In this document: piece after piece, positions 36,102 through 44,888 of the stretch
Layout of the letters: each line of letters begins with the position of its first letter
Position numbering within the stretch: position 1 is the first letter of the stretch
NCBI GenBank assembly: GCA_964413425.1
Contig: CAYPST010000007.1
Span: forward strand, 1 to 64,000
DNA length: 64,000 nucleotides
Reading direction: 5' to 3'
Origin: DATFLS01 sp964413425
Lineage (GTDB): Bacteria > Fidelibacterota > JAANXI01
Translations under genes and position numbers: made by a program
Notes under the pieces: model-generated
What the model saw: the letters and a program-made list of their open reading frames with translations, nothing else
What the model was told of the DNA's origin: nothing
Databases searched by the model: none

Positions 36102-37140
36102 AAAATATATAGTTGTCGCAAGACGTGTTCATGCCGCTTCATTCAGCAATTGCATCTCCTTGAACCTGCAGAACAACTCTACTTCCTCTGTTATATTCCC
36201 ATAGCAAGTAACACGATGCAACCCGCTGGCCCAGTTTTTCCATAACCTGTTGATGTTACCATCGACTTTCACTGTCATTTTGGTCCGGCACCCGCGATCA
36301 TGTTTCCGGTACGTCAATAATTGTCCCGGTGAAGTATCGCAGGGTATCCGTTCCAGCGATTATTGCACTGGTAACCGGCTGTCGGAGGCGCATTCGTACC
36401 TGCGGGACTGCCCCTTCCCGACGCTCCATAATTGTGCGGAGCTGGTAGGGGGCAGCCGGGCCGTCCGGCCCATCCATTTTGGTCGTTCCCAAACAATGTG
36501 CCAGAATGATGGAATCAATGGATTCATCCACCGTGGGATCATTGACGAAACCCGGATTCCCTGAGAGACCCTGAAATAGTATATGCGTCATCGCAGATTG
36601 GAGATCAGATTCACAGATACCGCCGAATCCCATATCGTTGAGCCGGGTAAATCCTATACAGGGATATGCGTATTTGCGGCAGAGTGGTTCATACATGGTC
36701 CCGTAACAATCCACGGTTACCACTGTCGCCTGTTCCTCGTGTAGTAATTGCTCAAGGGCTAAGGCCATGCGGCAGGAACGGCTGATCTCATCTTTGGAAG
36801 GCTCAACGACCCGGACGGCTTGATTCATCCATCGGGCCGTTTCTTCCGCCACCGTTCGATCATCAATGGAGTGGTATTTATTTACAACACGGTCAAGAGA
36901 AACCGGAATAATTTCGGTACCGAATTTACTTCGTACGGCAGAAGCATATTCATCAAAAGAGCGATTCGTCACGTTCAAAATTCTGGCTTCGCGGAGATGA
37001 TGCACTGCCCGAATCGGCCGAATCGCCAGAATGAGTTTGCTGTAATCGCTTGTTAACATACACCCTAGTGTCATGTCAATCTTGTAATATCGCAATAAAT
37101 GACGTACATTTTCTTCATAATCAGCCCAGGAGGTTTGGCT

Positions 37141-37587
37141 ATGAAGAAATACATTGTGACCCTGACGGCCGAAGAGCGAGCGCACCTGGAAACCTTGATA
37201 TCCAAAGGGAAGCACCGATCCCAGGTGATCTTGAATGCGCTGATTCTGCTCGGGTGCGATGCCGGCGAATGTCAGCCCCACCGATCCACCAATGCCGAGC
37301 TGGCCACGGTCTTGTGTATCAGTATGCGCAAGATCGACCGGCTGAAGAAGCGCTTTGTGCTGGAAGGGCTGGAGGTGGCCCTCCATGGGACCAAGGGCCA
37401 GCGGACGTATCCCAAGAAAGTGGACGGGGAGGTGGAAGCCCATTTAGTGGCGTTAAGCTGCAGCGAGCCGCCAGCCGGATTTCATCGCTGGTCCCTCCGG
37501 CTGTTAGCGGAGAAAATGGTGGAGCTGGGGTACCTCGAGAGTGTGTCTCACGAGACCGTCCGTCGCGTATTAAAAAAAACGAATTGA
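37141..37587 (+). CDS. IS630 transposase, OrfA (helix-turn-helix part)
   Basis: 148 residues; ATG 37141 follows CCAGGAGG. It carries the N-terminal HTH of IS630 transposases (TAEERAHLETLISKGKHRSQ, NAELATVLCISMRKIDRLKK) and the winged-helix segment ending SHETVRRVLKKTN. It stops at 37587 just after a run of eight A residues (37572-37579). A -1 slip on A_AAA_AAA would fuse it to OrfB, giving a protein of about 377 residues, the normal size for the family. Confidence 0.85.
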   Translation: MKKYIVTLTAEERAHLETLISKGKHRSQVILNALILLGCDAGECQPHRSTNAELATVLCISMRKIDRLKKRFVLEGLEVALHGTKGQRTYPKKVDGEVEAHLVALSCSEPPAGFHRWSLRLLAEKMVELGYLESVSHETVRRVLKKTN

Positions 37588-38273
37588 AGCCCTGGCAACG
37601 GCACTGCTGGGTCATTCCCCCGCAACAGAATGGCAGTTTTGTGGCCCAGATGGAACAGGTGTTAGCGGTGTATACGCGCCCGTACAACGCCGCCTTCCCG
37701 GTGGTGTGCATGGACGAAGCGCCGAAACAACTCATCGCAGAGACCCGCCTCCCCATTGCGGGGGCGCCAGGCCAACCAGCGCGGTACGATTACGAATACC
37801 GGCGTTGCGGGGTTTGCACGATTTTTCTGGCCTGTGAACCCTTGGTGGGCCATCGGATGGTGCGGGTAACGGTCCGGCGCACCAAACCGGTGTGGGCGTG
37901 GTTTCTCGCAGAGATTAGTGCCCACTATCCCACCGCAACGAAAATCACGCTGGTGATGGACAACCTGAATACGCACACGCCTGGTTCCCTCTACGAAACG
38001 TTCCCCCCGGAGATAGCCAAAGCCCTCTGGGATCGGTTTGAATTTGTGTATACGCCGAAACATGGGAGCTGGTTGAACATGGCCGAGATCGAGTTGAATG
38101 TGCTCACGGGACAGTGTTTGAATAGACGCATCGACGATATAGAGGTGGTCAGGCAAGAGGTACAGGCATGGCAGGTACATCGAAACAACAAAAATGCCCG
38201 AGTGCATTGGCAATTCACCACTGCGGATGCCCGGATAAAGCTCTCCCGGCTCTATCCGACACTTGAGAGTTGA
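37578..38273 (+). CDS. IS630 transposase, OrfB (DDE catalytic part)
   Basis: The catalytic half, read in the -1 frame after the A8 run; it has no good start codon of its own. RNase H-fold residues: the first Asp in VVCMDEAPKQ, the second Asp in LVMDNLNTHTPGSL and the Glu in PKHGSWLNMAEIEL, the hallmark DDE motifs of IS630. It ends WQFTTADARIKLSRLYP, as in the family. Expressed most likely only as an OrfA-OrfB frameshift fusion. Confidence 0.85.
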   Translation, partial: NELKPWQRHCWVIPPQQNGSFVAQMEQVLAVYTRPYNAAFPVVCMDEAPKQLIAETRLPIAGAPGQPARYDYEYRRCGVCTIFLACEPLVGHRMVRVTVRRTKPVWAWFLAEISAHYPTATKITLVMDNLNTHTPGSLYETFPPEIAKALWDRFEFVYTPKHGSWLNMAEIELNVLTGQCLNRRIDDIEVVRQEVQAWQVHRNNKNARVHWQFTTADARIKLSRLYPTLES

Positions 38274-38869
38274 CGTGACACTAGTCCGGACCCCGATGAT
38301 TGCTTCTGGAGTGCACCAAAATTCACCCATTCATGGCCAGAATATGGGTCGGCGAATACGATGGTGGGTTTCTTCAGCTCCAGGATCTCCTCCAGAATAG
38401 GCTGAATACCGATGTTAAAATGAATGGCCAGAATGCCGTCAACAGTCTGCAGTTCATCGTGTAATTGAAGGATGTCTTCCGGAGAGGTCACCAGCTGATC
38501 AATGGAGAAATCGACATCAGATAATTCTTCGCCATACTTTGCAAATTGATTTTCATAGAACTGAATTTCCTTCTGGAAGTCAAGTTCAGGCTTCGGCCAT
38601 AATCCATGGGAAGTCCCCATATAGAGTCTGGCCACTTTGACTCTGGACGTTCGGCACCCGGGACTGATCAGCTGAGAGTCACCGGAATTGCTGGTGGCAG
38701 CAGCAAGAGGTACACCACTCAGCAGCATCACACCGCCTGTCGTGGCCAACTGTAAAAATTGTCGTCTGTTCAAGTGCGTGGTCATCTCATTCTCCTGTGA
38801 TGGCTAACATTGGTAGAAAACGCCTGATATATTTCAAAGCATTCAGATCGCAGCTGACCCCGGATTCTC

Positions 38870-40087
38870 TTACTCCTGACCACGGCTTTCCAGCAGATTA
38901 TCGACTATGGATCGATCCAGTTTGTGATAATCCCCTTCCACGTCAACCAGCAAATTATCCGAGAAGAGTATGCGGGTACTGGCTTCACCGACAACTTCCA
39001 CAGATTTCGGACGGACACCGGCAAACACATTCCCGTCCAGGGCAATATTCGAGGTTTCCAGGAGGGTAATACCTGCTGCTTCCCGATCATCTTCGGCACG
39101 CATGAGTTCGCCTTCACCGACATAACTGTTCGAAAAATTATTTCCGGTCACCGTAATACGGCCGCTTCCCTTTGCAATGCGAAGCGCATGGGTTTTCATA
39201 ATTGTAAAGGTATTGGCACTCACCGCACAGCCGTGGGCATCGCGCAGATCCACCCCGCCTCCGTTGTGGGCGATAACGTTTGAGCCGATAGTAATCCCGT
39301 AACAATTCCGATCCAGGATTATGGCCATACCACCGCACTCTTCAATCATATTGCCTGAAATCACCGAGCCGTATGTGTTCTCAAGAACTACTCCGTCTTG
39401 AATATGATCATCAAGATTATTCCCCACCATACATAAATTAAATCCGTCCAGACAGTGAAGCGCATCTCCGTTTTCCTCAAATTGATTGCCATTCACCACA
39501 ATATCATGGCAACCTCTGAGATACAGACCGGTACCCTGGTTATATGTAATCAGTGAGTTGCATATGCGCGGATCTTCATAACAATCTTCCAGGTGGATCC
39601 CGTCTCCCCCATGATAATTGATGGTAATACCGTCCAGATACAGTTCATTGATATCCCTGGCAAGAATACCATGGCCGCTTTTCTCATTCCCGGATACCCG
39701 AAGATTTTCCAGTTGTATCCTCCAGAGTGCTGATTCTCCATCGGGTGTCTCTCCTTCCGCTCGAATCCTGATTGCCGGTTGCCCCGTACTGTCAATATTT
39801 TTGATATGGGTTGCGGTTCCCGCTCCCTGCAAAAGGATATCATTCTGCGAAATCACCAACGGTTGAGTAATCTCAAATACTCCGGGAGGCAGCCGGACCA
39901 TCCCGCCTTCCGGGGGTACTTGATCGATGGCTGCTTGCAAAGATGGATATAACCTGGCATCTACTACCGGTCTGGCTCCTGGCAGCCGGGCAGTCTGTCC
40001 ATGAAGATTTCCGTTATTACGCACATAAATCACCAGTACAATGAGTGTAATAATTAAGGCTGCAGAAGCAATAATACAGCGACGCAT
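38870..40087 (-). CDS. Right-handed parallel beta-helix protein
   Basis: A 405-residue secreted or membrane-anchored beta-helix protein. An N-terminal hydrophobic helix (4-24) is followed by a pectate-lyase/Pel9A-like entry (YPSLQAAIDQVPPEGGMVRL, PPGVFEITQPLVI) and many PbH1 coils with the NxF/NxI pattern (VNGNQFEENG, SGNMIEECG, GSNVIAHNGG, SANTFTIMKT, TGNNFSNSY, DGNVFAGV). It probably binds or cleaves a polysaccharide, as do relatives with NosD/pectate-lyase folds; catalytic residues are not evident. It is followed by the broken sugar-isomerase-like gene, suggesting a former carbohydrate operon. Confidence 0.8.
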   Translation of the reverse strand: MRRCIIASAALIITLIVLVIYVRNNGNLHGQTARLPGARPVVDARLYPSLQAAIDQVPPEGGMVRLPPGVFEITQPLVISQNDILLQGAGTATHIKNIDSTGQPAIRIRAEGETPDGESALWRIQLENLRVSGNEKSGHGILARDINELYLDGITINYHGGDGIHLEDCYEDPRICNSLITYNQGTGLYLRGCHDIVVNGNQFEENGDALHCLDGFNLCMVGNNLDDHIQDGVVLENTYGSVISGNMIEECGGMAIILDRNCYGITIGSNVIAHNGGGVDLRDAHGCAVSANTFTIMKTHALRIAKGSGRITVTGNNFSNSYVGEGELMRAEDDREAAGITLLETSNIALDGNVFAGVRPKSVEVVGEASTRILFSDNLLVDVEGDYHKLDRSIVDNLLESRGQE

Positions 40088-40254
40088 GGCTTCCTCCCTG
40101 GAGTATTAATATGTTTAATTTTAATTCCACGTAAGGCCATTTTCCGATCATTCTATGACCGGAATACATAAACCTGACATACCGGCTCAGGCTGTTTTTC
40201 ATACCAGAAAGTCCGCAATGTACAACAAGACAATCGGCGGCTTCCCTCACTGAA

Positions 40255-41121
40255 TCAAGCCGCACCCAATCCGGTCAGCTCTTCACTGATCTCCCATAAG
40301 CGGGCTGCTGCCTGAGGATCATATGATTCCTCCGAAGAAGTTGCCGGCTGTTTGTCGATAAAGTACGTTCCACTGATGCCCTCAACCTCCGGTGAAGAAG
40401 CAAGATATATACTTGTTTGAGCGCCTTTTTCCGGACTCTTTGCAAACAGATGTAACACAGGCATGACGACTTTCCCCAACAATCCGGTGTTCTTCCCAAA
40501 GTTACTGGCAACAAAGCCTGGATGAAGTGCATTCACGGCGAGAGCGTCGTTTTCAAGCCGCCGGTCGAGTTCGTATGTAAATAAAATATTTGCTAATTTG
40601 GATTGTCCATACGCGTGCATCGGAGAGTATTTTTCTTCACATAACAAATCATCAAAATTGATGGAGACGCCTCTATGGGCTTCTGAAGATACATTGATAA
40701 TTCTACCTGATGCGCTCTGCTTCAGAAGATCGAGGAGGAGATTGGTGAGCAGGAAATACCCCAGATGGTTCAGGGCAAATGTCATTTCGAGGTCCTCCTG
40801 TGTCTCCTGGCGGGAAAAGAAAATGGCGCCAGCATTATTAACCAAGATATCCAACCGAGCGTATCGTTCTTTATAATTTGCAGCGAGTCGTCGAATATCC
40901 TCCTGTACAGATAGATCAGCAAGCAGGTAGTCCACCCGGGGATTCCCGGTTTCTTGTTGTATCTGCTCTACGGTGCGTTCACTTTTCTCCTGATTCCGTC
41001 CGACGATTACCGCAGACGCACCCTGGGCGGCCAGCTCTGTGGCAGTCACTTTGCCAATGCCCGAGGTCGCGCCGGTAACAAGACATTCTTTATCTACTAT
41101 ATATGGATTTGATTTCATCAT
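40255..41121 (-). CDS. Short-chain dehydrogenase/reductase (retinol-dehydrogenase-like)
   Basis: A 288-residue classical SDR. The cofactor motif is TGATSGIGKVTA (TGxxxGIG, about 17-28); VGRN at the end of strand 2 suggests NADP(H) preference. NNAG follows (LDILVNNAGAIFFSRQ), then catalytic Ser in IINVSSEAHRG and YxxxK in HAYGQSKLANILF, and the NALHPGFVASNFGKN segment. The arrangement matches the RDH/WW-oxidoreductase-like subgroup. Substrate unknown. Monocistronic. Confidence 0.9.
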   Translation of the reverse strand: MMKSNPYIVDKECLVTGATSGIGKVTATELAAQGASAVIVGRNQEKSERTVEQIQQETGNPRVDYLLADLSVQEDIRRLAANYKERYARLDILVNNAGAIFFSRQETQEDLEMTFALNHLGYFLLTNLLLDLLKQSASGRIINVSSEAHRGVSINFDDLLCEEKYSPMHAYGQSKLANILFTYELDRRLENDALAVNALHPGFVASNFGKNTGLLGKVVMPVLHLFAKSPEKGAQTSIYLASSPEVEGISGTYFIDKQPATSSEESYDPQAAARLWEISEELTGLGAA

Positions 41122-41412
41122 ATCCCCCTTCCGTCATCGACAGCTCAGGGAATTCATATTCTACCCATTCATCAGAACAAAGAATCAGTCCGACTAAAAT
41201 ATAGAGGTTCCTGTCGACTTTCGGAAGACTCCTTTTCTGCAGATATTCACCACAAAGACATTGTACCACTTATTGCTTCAACTGATGAAATCCTTCATGG
41301 AGCAGAAGCGTTCCTTCTGTCTATGGTAGCCCGGAGGATGATAATCGTGTACAAAGATAAACTGCTGTTATCCATTTCAGGGATAACAGCAGCAACGTAT
41401 GAAAGGATTGAG

Positions 41413-41486
41413 TACGCCCAGCAGGATTCGAACCTGCGACCTTTGGAACCGGAATCCAACGCTCTATCCAGCTGAGCTATGGGCGC
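41413..41486 (-). tRNA. tRNA-Arg (CCG)
   Basis: Minus-strand cloverleaf: acceptor GCGCCCA with TGGGCGT, D-arm TAGCTCAGCTGGATAGAGC, anticodon stem TTGGA/TCCAA around TTCCGGT (anticodon CCG), T-arm GCAGG-TTCGAAT-CCTGC, discriminator A. The CCA end is not encoded. Confidence 0.95.
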
Positions 41487-41658
41487 ATTATTTGTTATAA
41501 TATACAATGAACAGGGACAGTTGAAAACATGAATTTACTCATTATCACGGTCTTTTTTATTTATTGCAACAAATTTAAATTAGAATAGATAAAAGGAGAA
41601 CACGAATGTTGCATTCTCTGGATAGAGATAATCTATAATTATAACAAGGAGTGAATCA

Positions 41659-43923
41659 ATGCTCATCGATTTAGAACCAATCGAGAGATTGTATAGTTCT
41701 CTTCATGAGGTGCACGAGAAAGCCAGAGATTTGTTTGGCAGATCATTATCTCTTGCTGAGAAAATATTATACTCTCATATGGTCGATTTTGGCTCGAGTG
41801 ATGTCAAACGCGGCGAGAGTGACGTCTATTTCGCACCGGATAGAGTTGCTATGCAGGATGCGACCGCACAGATGGCCCTGCTGCAATTCATGCTCGCCGG
41901 TCGTGACAAGGTTGCTGTCCCCACGACAGTTCATTGTGATCACCTGATTCAGGCATATGAAGGTGCCGGGGAGGATTTAAAACGTGCGTTGTACGAAAAT
42001 AACGAAGTCTACCAATTTCTCCAGTCAACTTCGAAGAAGTATGGGATAGGTTTCTGGGAGCCTGGTGCCGGTATTATCCATCAGGTGGTGCTGGAAAATT
42101 ATGCCTTCCCCGGTGGTATGATGATCGGAACGGACAGCCATACACCCAATGCCGGTGGACTCGGAATGATTGCCATCGGTGTCGGTGGTGCCGACGCTGT
42201 TGATGTTATGGCAGGTCAACCCTGGGAGCTTCGCATGCCGAAGCTGATCGGATTCCACCTCACCGGCGAATTGACCGGGTGGACGTCGCCGAAAGATATT
42301 ATTTTAAAAGTCGCAGATATTTTAACGGTCAAAGGCGGGACAGGCAAAATTATTGAATATTTTGGTCCGGGGACCGAATCAATCAGCTGTACCGGAAAAG
42401 GGACTATCACCAATATGGGTGCCGAAGTGGGCGCCACAACCTCTATTTTTCCCTTTGACGATCGCATGGTACAGTACTTACAAGCGACCGAGCGGGAAGC
42501 CGTTGCCGATCTGGCCAACAAATACAAAGAATATTTGCGTCCCGATGAAGATGTTGAGCAAAATCCGGAAGAGTATTTTGATGAGATCTATGAAATCAAC
42601 CTCAGTAAGTTGGAACCGCATGTGGTTGGTCCCCATACCCCTGATCTGGCAAGACCCATCTCGAAGCTCGCACAAGATACCGATGACAACAAGTATCCCT
42701 CAGAAATCAGGGAGGCCCTGATCGGCAGTTGCACCAATTCATCGTATGAAGACCTCACCCGGGCCGCCTCAATTGCACGACAAGCTGCGGAGCGCGGTTT
42801 GCGGACCAAATCCGGCTTCATGGTAACCCCGGGATCCGAACGGGTGTATCAGACCATAAAACGGGATGGTATTCTGGAAGATTTTGAAAAAATTGGCGGG
42901 ACAGTACTCGCCAATGCCTGCGGTCCCTGTATCGGTCAGTGGAAGCGTGATGATATTGGCGAAGACGAACCGAATACCATCATCACCTCATTTAACAGGA
43001 ATTTCAAGGGGCGCAATGATGGCCGGGCTTCGACCCACTCCTTCATCGGGAGCCCTGAAATCGTCGTAGCCATGGCCTTCGGCGGTGATTTGCACTTTAA
43101 TCCACTCACCGATGAACTGGCCACCGGGAATGGCGCACCATTTAAATTCGAGCCGCCAGTGGGCGAAGAGCTCCCTTCCCTGGGATTTGAATCCAAAGAC
43201 AGCGGCTTCATCCCGCCCGCCGAAGACGGCGAAGATGTCGAAGTCATTGTCGATCCCGACAGTGACCGGATCAGTCTACTGGAGCCGTTTCCGAAGTGGA
43301 ATATTCCTGACGATTTCGAAAATTTAGTGATGCTGGTGAAAGCGCATGGGAAATGCACCACGGATCACGTTTCCCCGGCCGGGCGATGGCTGAGATTTCG
43401 CGGTCATCTGGATAACATCAGTAATAATATGTTTATTGGCGCAGTCAATGCGTTTACCAAAGAAACGGGTACCGGATTCGATGTGCTCGACAATGAGCGA
43501 GGGAAGTCGTTTTCGGACATTGCCCGGCATTATAAAAACGAGGGAGTTGGGTGGATTGCCGTTGGCGATGAAAACTACGGCGAGGGCAGCAGCCGGGAAC
43601 ACGCAGCCATGGAACCCCGACATCTTGGATGCCGGGCGATCATCGCACGCAGCTTCGCCAGAATCGCTGAAACCAACCTGAAGAAACAGGGAATTTTGCC
43701 CTTATGGTTTGCGCATAAAGCCGATTACGACAAATTAGACGAACAAGATCGAATTACCCTCCTGGGGCTTGATCAATTGCAACCCGGCCAGCCGGTGACC
43801 GTGCGGCTGCAACATACCGATGGGTCAACTAATGATTTTGAAACGACTCACACGCTCAGTGACAAACAGATTGCATGGTTTTACGCCGGATCGGCTCTGA
43901 ATTATATCAGAGAAAATACCTGA
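41659..43923 (+). CDS. acn: Aconitate hydratase, mitochondrial-type
   Basis: A 754-residue [4Fe-4S] hydro-lyase interconverting citrate and isocitrate in the TCA cycle. Early motifs: VAMQDATAQMALLQF, VPTTVHCDHLIQA and MIGTDSHTPNAGGLG. Cluster ligands: Cys in EALIGSCTNSSYED and the pair in ANACGPCIGQW. The swivelling C-terminal domain starts near LVKAHGKCTTDHVSPAG and contains GEGSSREHAAMEPR with the catalytic Ser-Arg. The order and length match the mitochondrial/Bacteroidota aconitase rather than AcnB. ATG 41659 follows AAGGAG. Single gene, convergent with folD. Confidence 0.96.
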   Translation: MLIDLEPIERLYSSLHEVHEKARDLFGRSLSLAEKILYSHMVDFGSSDVKRGESDVYFAPDRVAMQDATAQMALLQFMLAGRDKVAVPTTVHCDHLIQAYEGAGEDLKRALYENNEVYQFLQSTSKKYGIGFWEPGAGIIHQVVLENYAFPGGMMIGTDSHTPNAGGLGMIAIGVGGADAVDVMAGQPWELRMPKLIGFHLTGELTGWTSPKDIILKVADILTVKGGTGKIIEYFGPGTESISCTGKGTITNMGAEVGATTSIFPFDDRMVQYLQATEREAVADLANKYKEYLRPDEDVEQNPEEYFDEIYEINLSKLEPHVVGPHTPDLARPISKLAQDTDDNKYPSEIREALIGSCTNSSYEDLTRAASIARQAAERGLRTKSGFMVTPGSERVYQTIKRDGILEDFEKIGGTVLANACGPCIGQWKRDDIGEDEPNTIITSFNRNFKGRNDGRASTHSFIGSPEIVVAMAFGGDLHFNPLTDELATGNGAPFKFEPPVGEELPSLGFESKDSGFIPPAEDGEDVEVIVDPDSDRISLLEPFPKWNIPDDFENLVMLVKAHGKCTTDHVSPAGRWLRFRGHLDNISNNMFIGAVNAFTKETGTGFDVLDNERGKSFSDIARHYKNEGVGWIAVGDENYGEGSSREHAAMEPRHLGCRAIIARSFARIAETNLKKQGILPLWFAHKADYDKLDEQDRITLLGLDQLQPGQPVTVRLQHTDGSTNDFETTHTLSDKQIAWFYAGSALNYIRENT

Positions 43924-43982
43924 TTGAGTGTGATGAGAGTTGCACATGGAACGGTGTTCATCATATTCCTTCCCATGTGTGT

Positions 43983-44864
43983 TTACGTCCGCTCCGCTGC
44001 CCAAATTGTGTTATGGAGCAGCATAGTGATTGTCATTGGTCCCACTCCTCCAGGCACGGGGGTGATAAAATCAGCAACATTTTGAGCCTTCTCAAAATCC
44101 ACATCACCAACCAGCCGGTATCCCTTCTCGGTTGAGGGATCTTCTATCCGATTCACACCAACATCGATAACGGTTGAATGCGGTTTAATCATATCCGCCT
44201 TGATTGCCTTCGGTGATCCGGCGGCTACAATGAGCAAATCAGCGCGTCTGGTGTGCTGCGCGAGATCCGTTGTTCGCGTGTGACAAATCGTTACGGTCGC
44301 ATTCCCCATCCCGGTATGCTTCTGGTAGAGTAAGTTGGTTATCGGTTTCCCCACTAAATTGCTGCGGCCGATCACCACCGCGTTTTTTCCCTCGGTGTCG
44401 ATTTTATAATATTCCAGGAGTTTCAGGATTCCATGCGGAGTACAGGGCACGAATCCTGCTTCTCCCAGCACCAACTTTCCCACATTCATAGGATGCAATC
44501 CATCTACATCTTTCTGAGGATCGATTGCCTGAATGATCACGCTGGAATTGATGTGATCAGGCAGCGGCATCTGAACCAGGATCCCGTGATACCGGTCGTC
44601 CTTGTTTAAATCATCGATCAGATGCAATAACTCTTCCTGGGTCGTCTCAGCAGAGAGGGTAATCGTCTCTTCTGTGATCCCTAATTTTTTGCATGCTTTG
44701 CCTTTCATGCGCACATAGACCTGGGAAGCGGGATCTTCCCCCACCATTACAACGACCAGCCCCGGGCTCTTCCCCTTCGCTTTGAGTGCGTCAATTCGAT
44801 TACGTATCCCCTTTCGTAATTCATTTGCGACGTGCTTCCCATCGATAATTTTTGCCTGCGCCAT
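43983..44864 (-). CDS. folD: FolD methylene-THF dehydrogenase/cyclohydrolase
   Basis: A 293-residue bifunctional one-carbon enzyme oxidising 5,10-methylene-THF to methenyl-THF (NADP+) and hydrolysing it to 10-formyl-THF. The catalytic Tyr/Lys are in GEDPASQVYVRMKGKACK, with GILVQMPLPDHI and DVDGLHPMNVGKL behind. The dinucleotide site has VIGRSNLVGKPI, and the C-terminus ends PVPGGVGPMTITMLL. It is the last gene of the minus-strand train, 24 bp after rny. Confidence 0.96.
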   Translation of the reverse strand: MAQAKIIDGKHVANELRKGIRNRIDALKAKGKSPGLVVVMVGEDPASQVYVRMKGKACKKLGITEETITLSAETTQEELLHLIDDLNKDDRYHGILVQMPLPDHINSSVIIQAIDPQKDVDGLHPMNVGKLVLGEAGFVPCTPHGILKLLEYYKIDTEGKNAVVIGRSNLVGKPITNLLYQKHTGMGNATVTICHTRTTDLAQHTRRADLLIVAAGSPKAIKADMIKPHSTVIDVGVNRIEDPSTEKGYRLVGDVDFEKAQNVADFITPVPGGVGPMTITMLLHNTIWAAERT

Positions 44865-44888
44865 CCTGCTCCTTTCCAGCTCCAGAAC

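Larger units (their letters stand above)
37066..38283 (+). mobile_element. IS630-family insertion sequence
   Basis: A 1.2-kb element with inverted termini TAGTGTCATGTCAA (37066-37079) and TTGACGTGACACTA (38270-38283), 13 of 14 matching, flanked by a TA duplication (included in these ends) as IS630/Tc1 elements produce. Inside is a two-frame transposase. It sits within the isomerase gene, in the opposite orientation to that gene. Confidence 0.9.
36129..38785 (-). pseudogene. Tat-signal fucose-isomerase-like gene, broken by IS630 insertion and a frameshift
   Basis: Reads on the minus strand from ATG 38785. A twin-arginine signal (LNRRQFLQLATTGGVMLLSG) leads an exported protein related to the L-fucose/L-arabinose isomerase family. 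The frame is interrupted at 38283 by an IS630-type element and resumes at 37067: removing the element plus one TA joins GSG-L-GCMLTSDYSKLIL in frame. The middle portion carries VTVDCYGTMYEPL and GFGGICESDL. Near 36300 the frame stops after GTIIDVPET, but the neighbouring frame continues as HDRGCRTKMTVKVDG, WASGLHRVTCYGN and EELFCRF-like EVELFCRFKEM to a stop at 36129, a typical family C-terminus. So there are two independent lesions. The intact ancestor was about 480 residues. It lies 84 bp after the beta-helix gene on the same strand. Confidence 0.75.

Noticed and set aside
37068..37443. N-terminal 125 codons of the minus-strand frame containing the isomerase C-terminus
   Set aside because: They lie inside the IS element antisense to its transposase; the true upstream exon-like part is at 38284-38785.
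37050..37577. Upstream part of the frame that carries the IS630 DDE domain
   Set aside because: It is a shadow of OrfA; the HTH domain is encoded in the other frame, and only the part after the A8 run is genuine.
38812..38826. Short match (AGAAAACGCCT) to the MITE terminus
   Set aside because: Only 11 nt and no second end; likely chance.
43943..43979. CACATGG/CCATGTG hairpin between aconitase and folD
   Set aside because: Seven base pairs with a 23-nt loop and no T-run; too weak to call a terminator.
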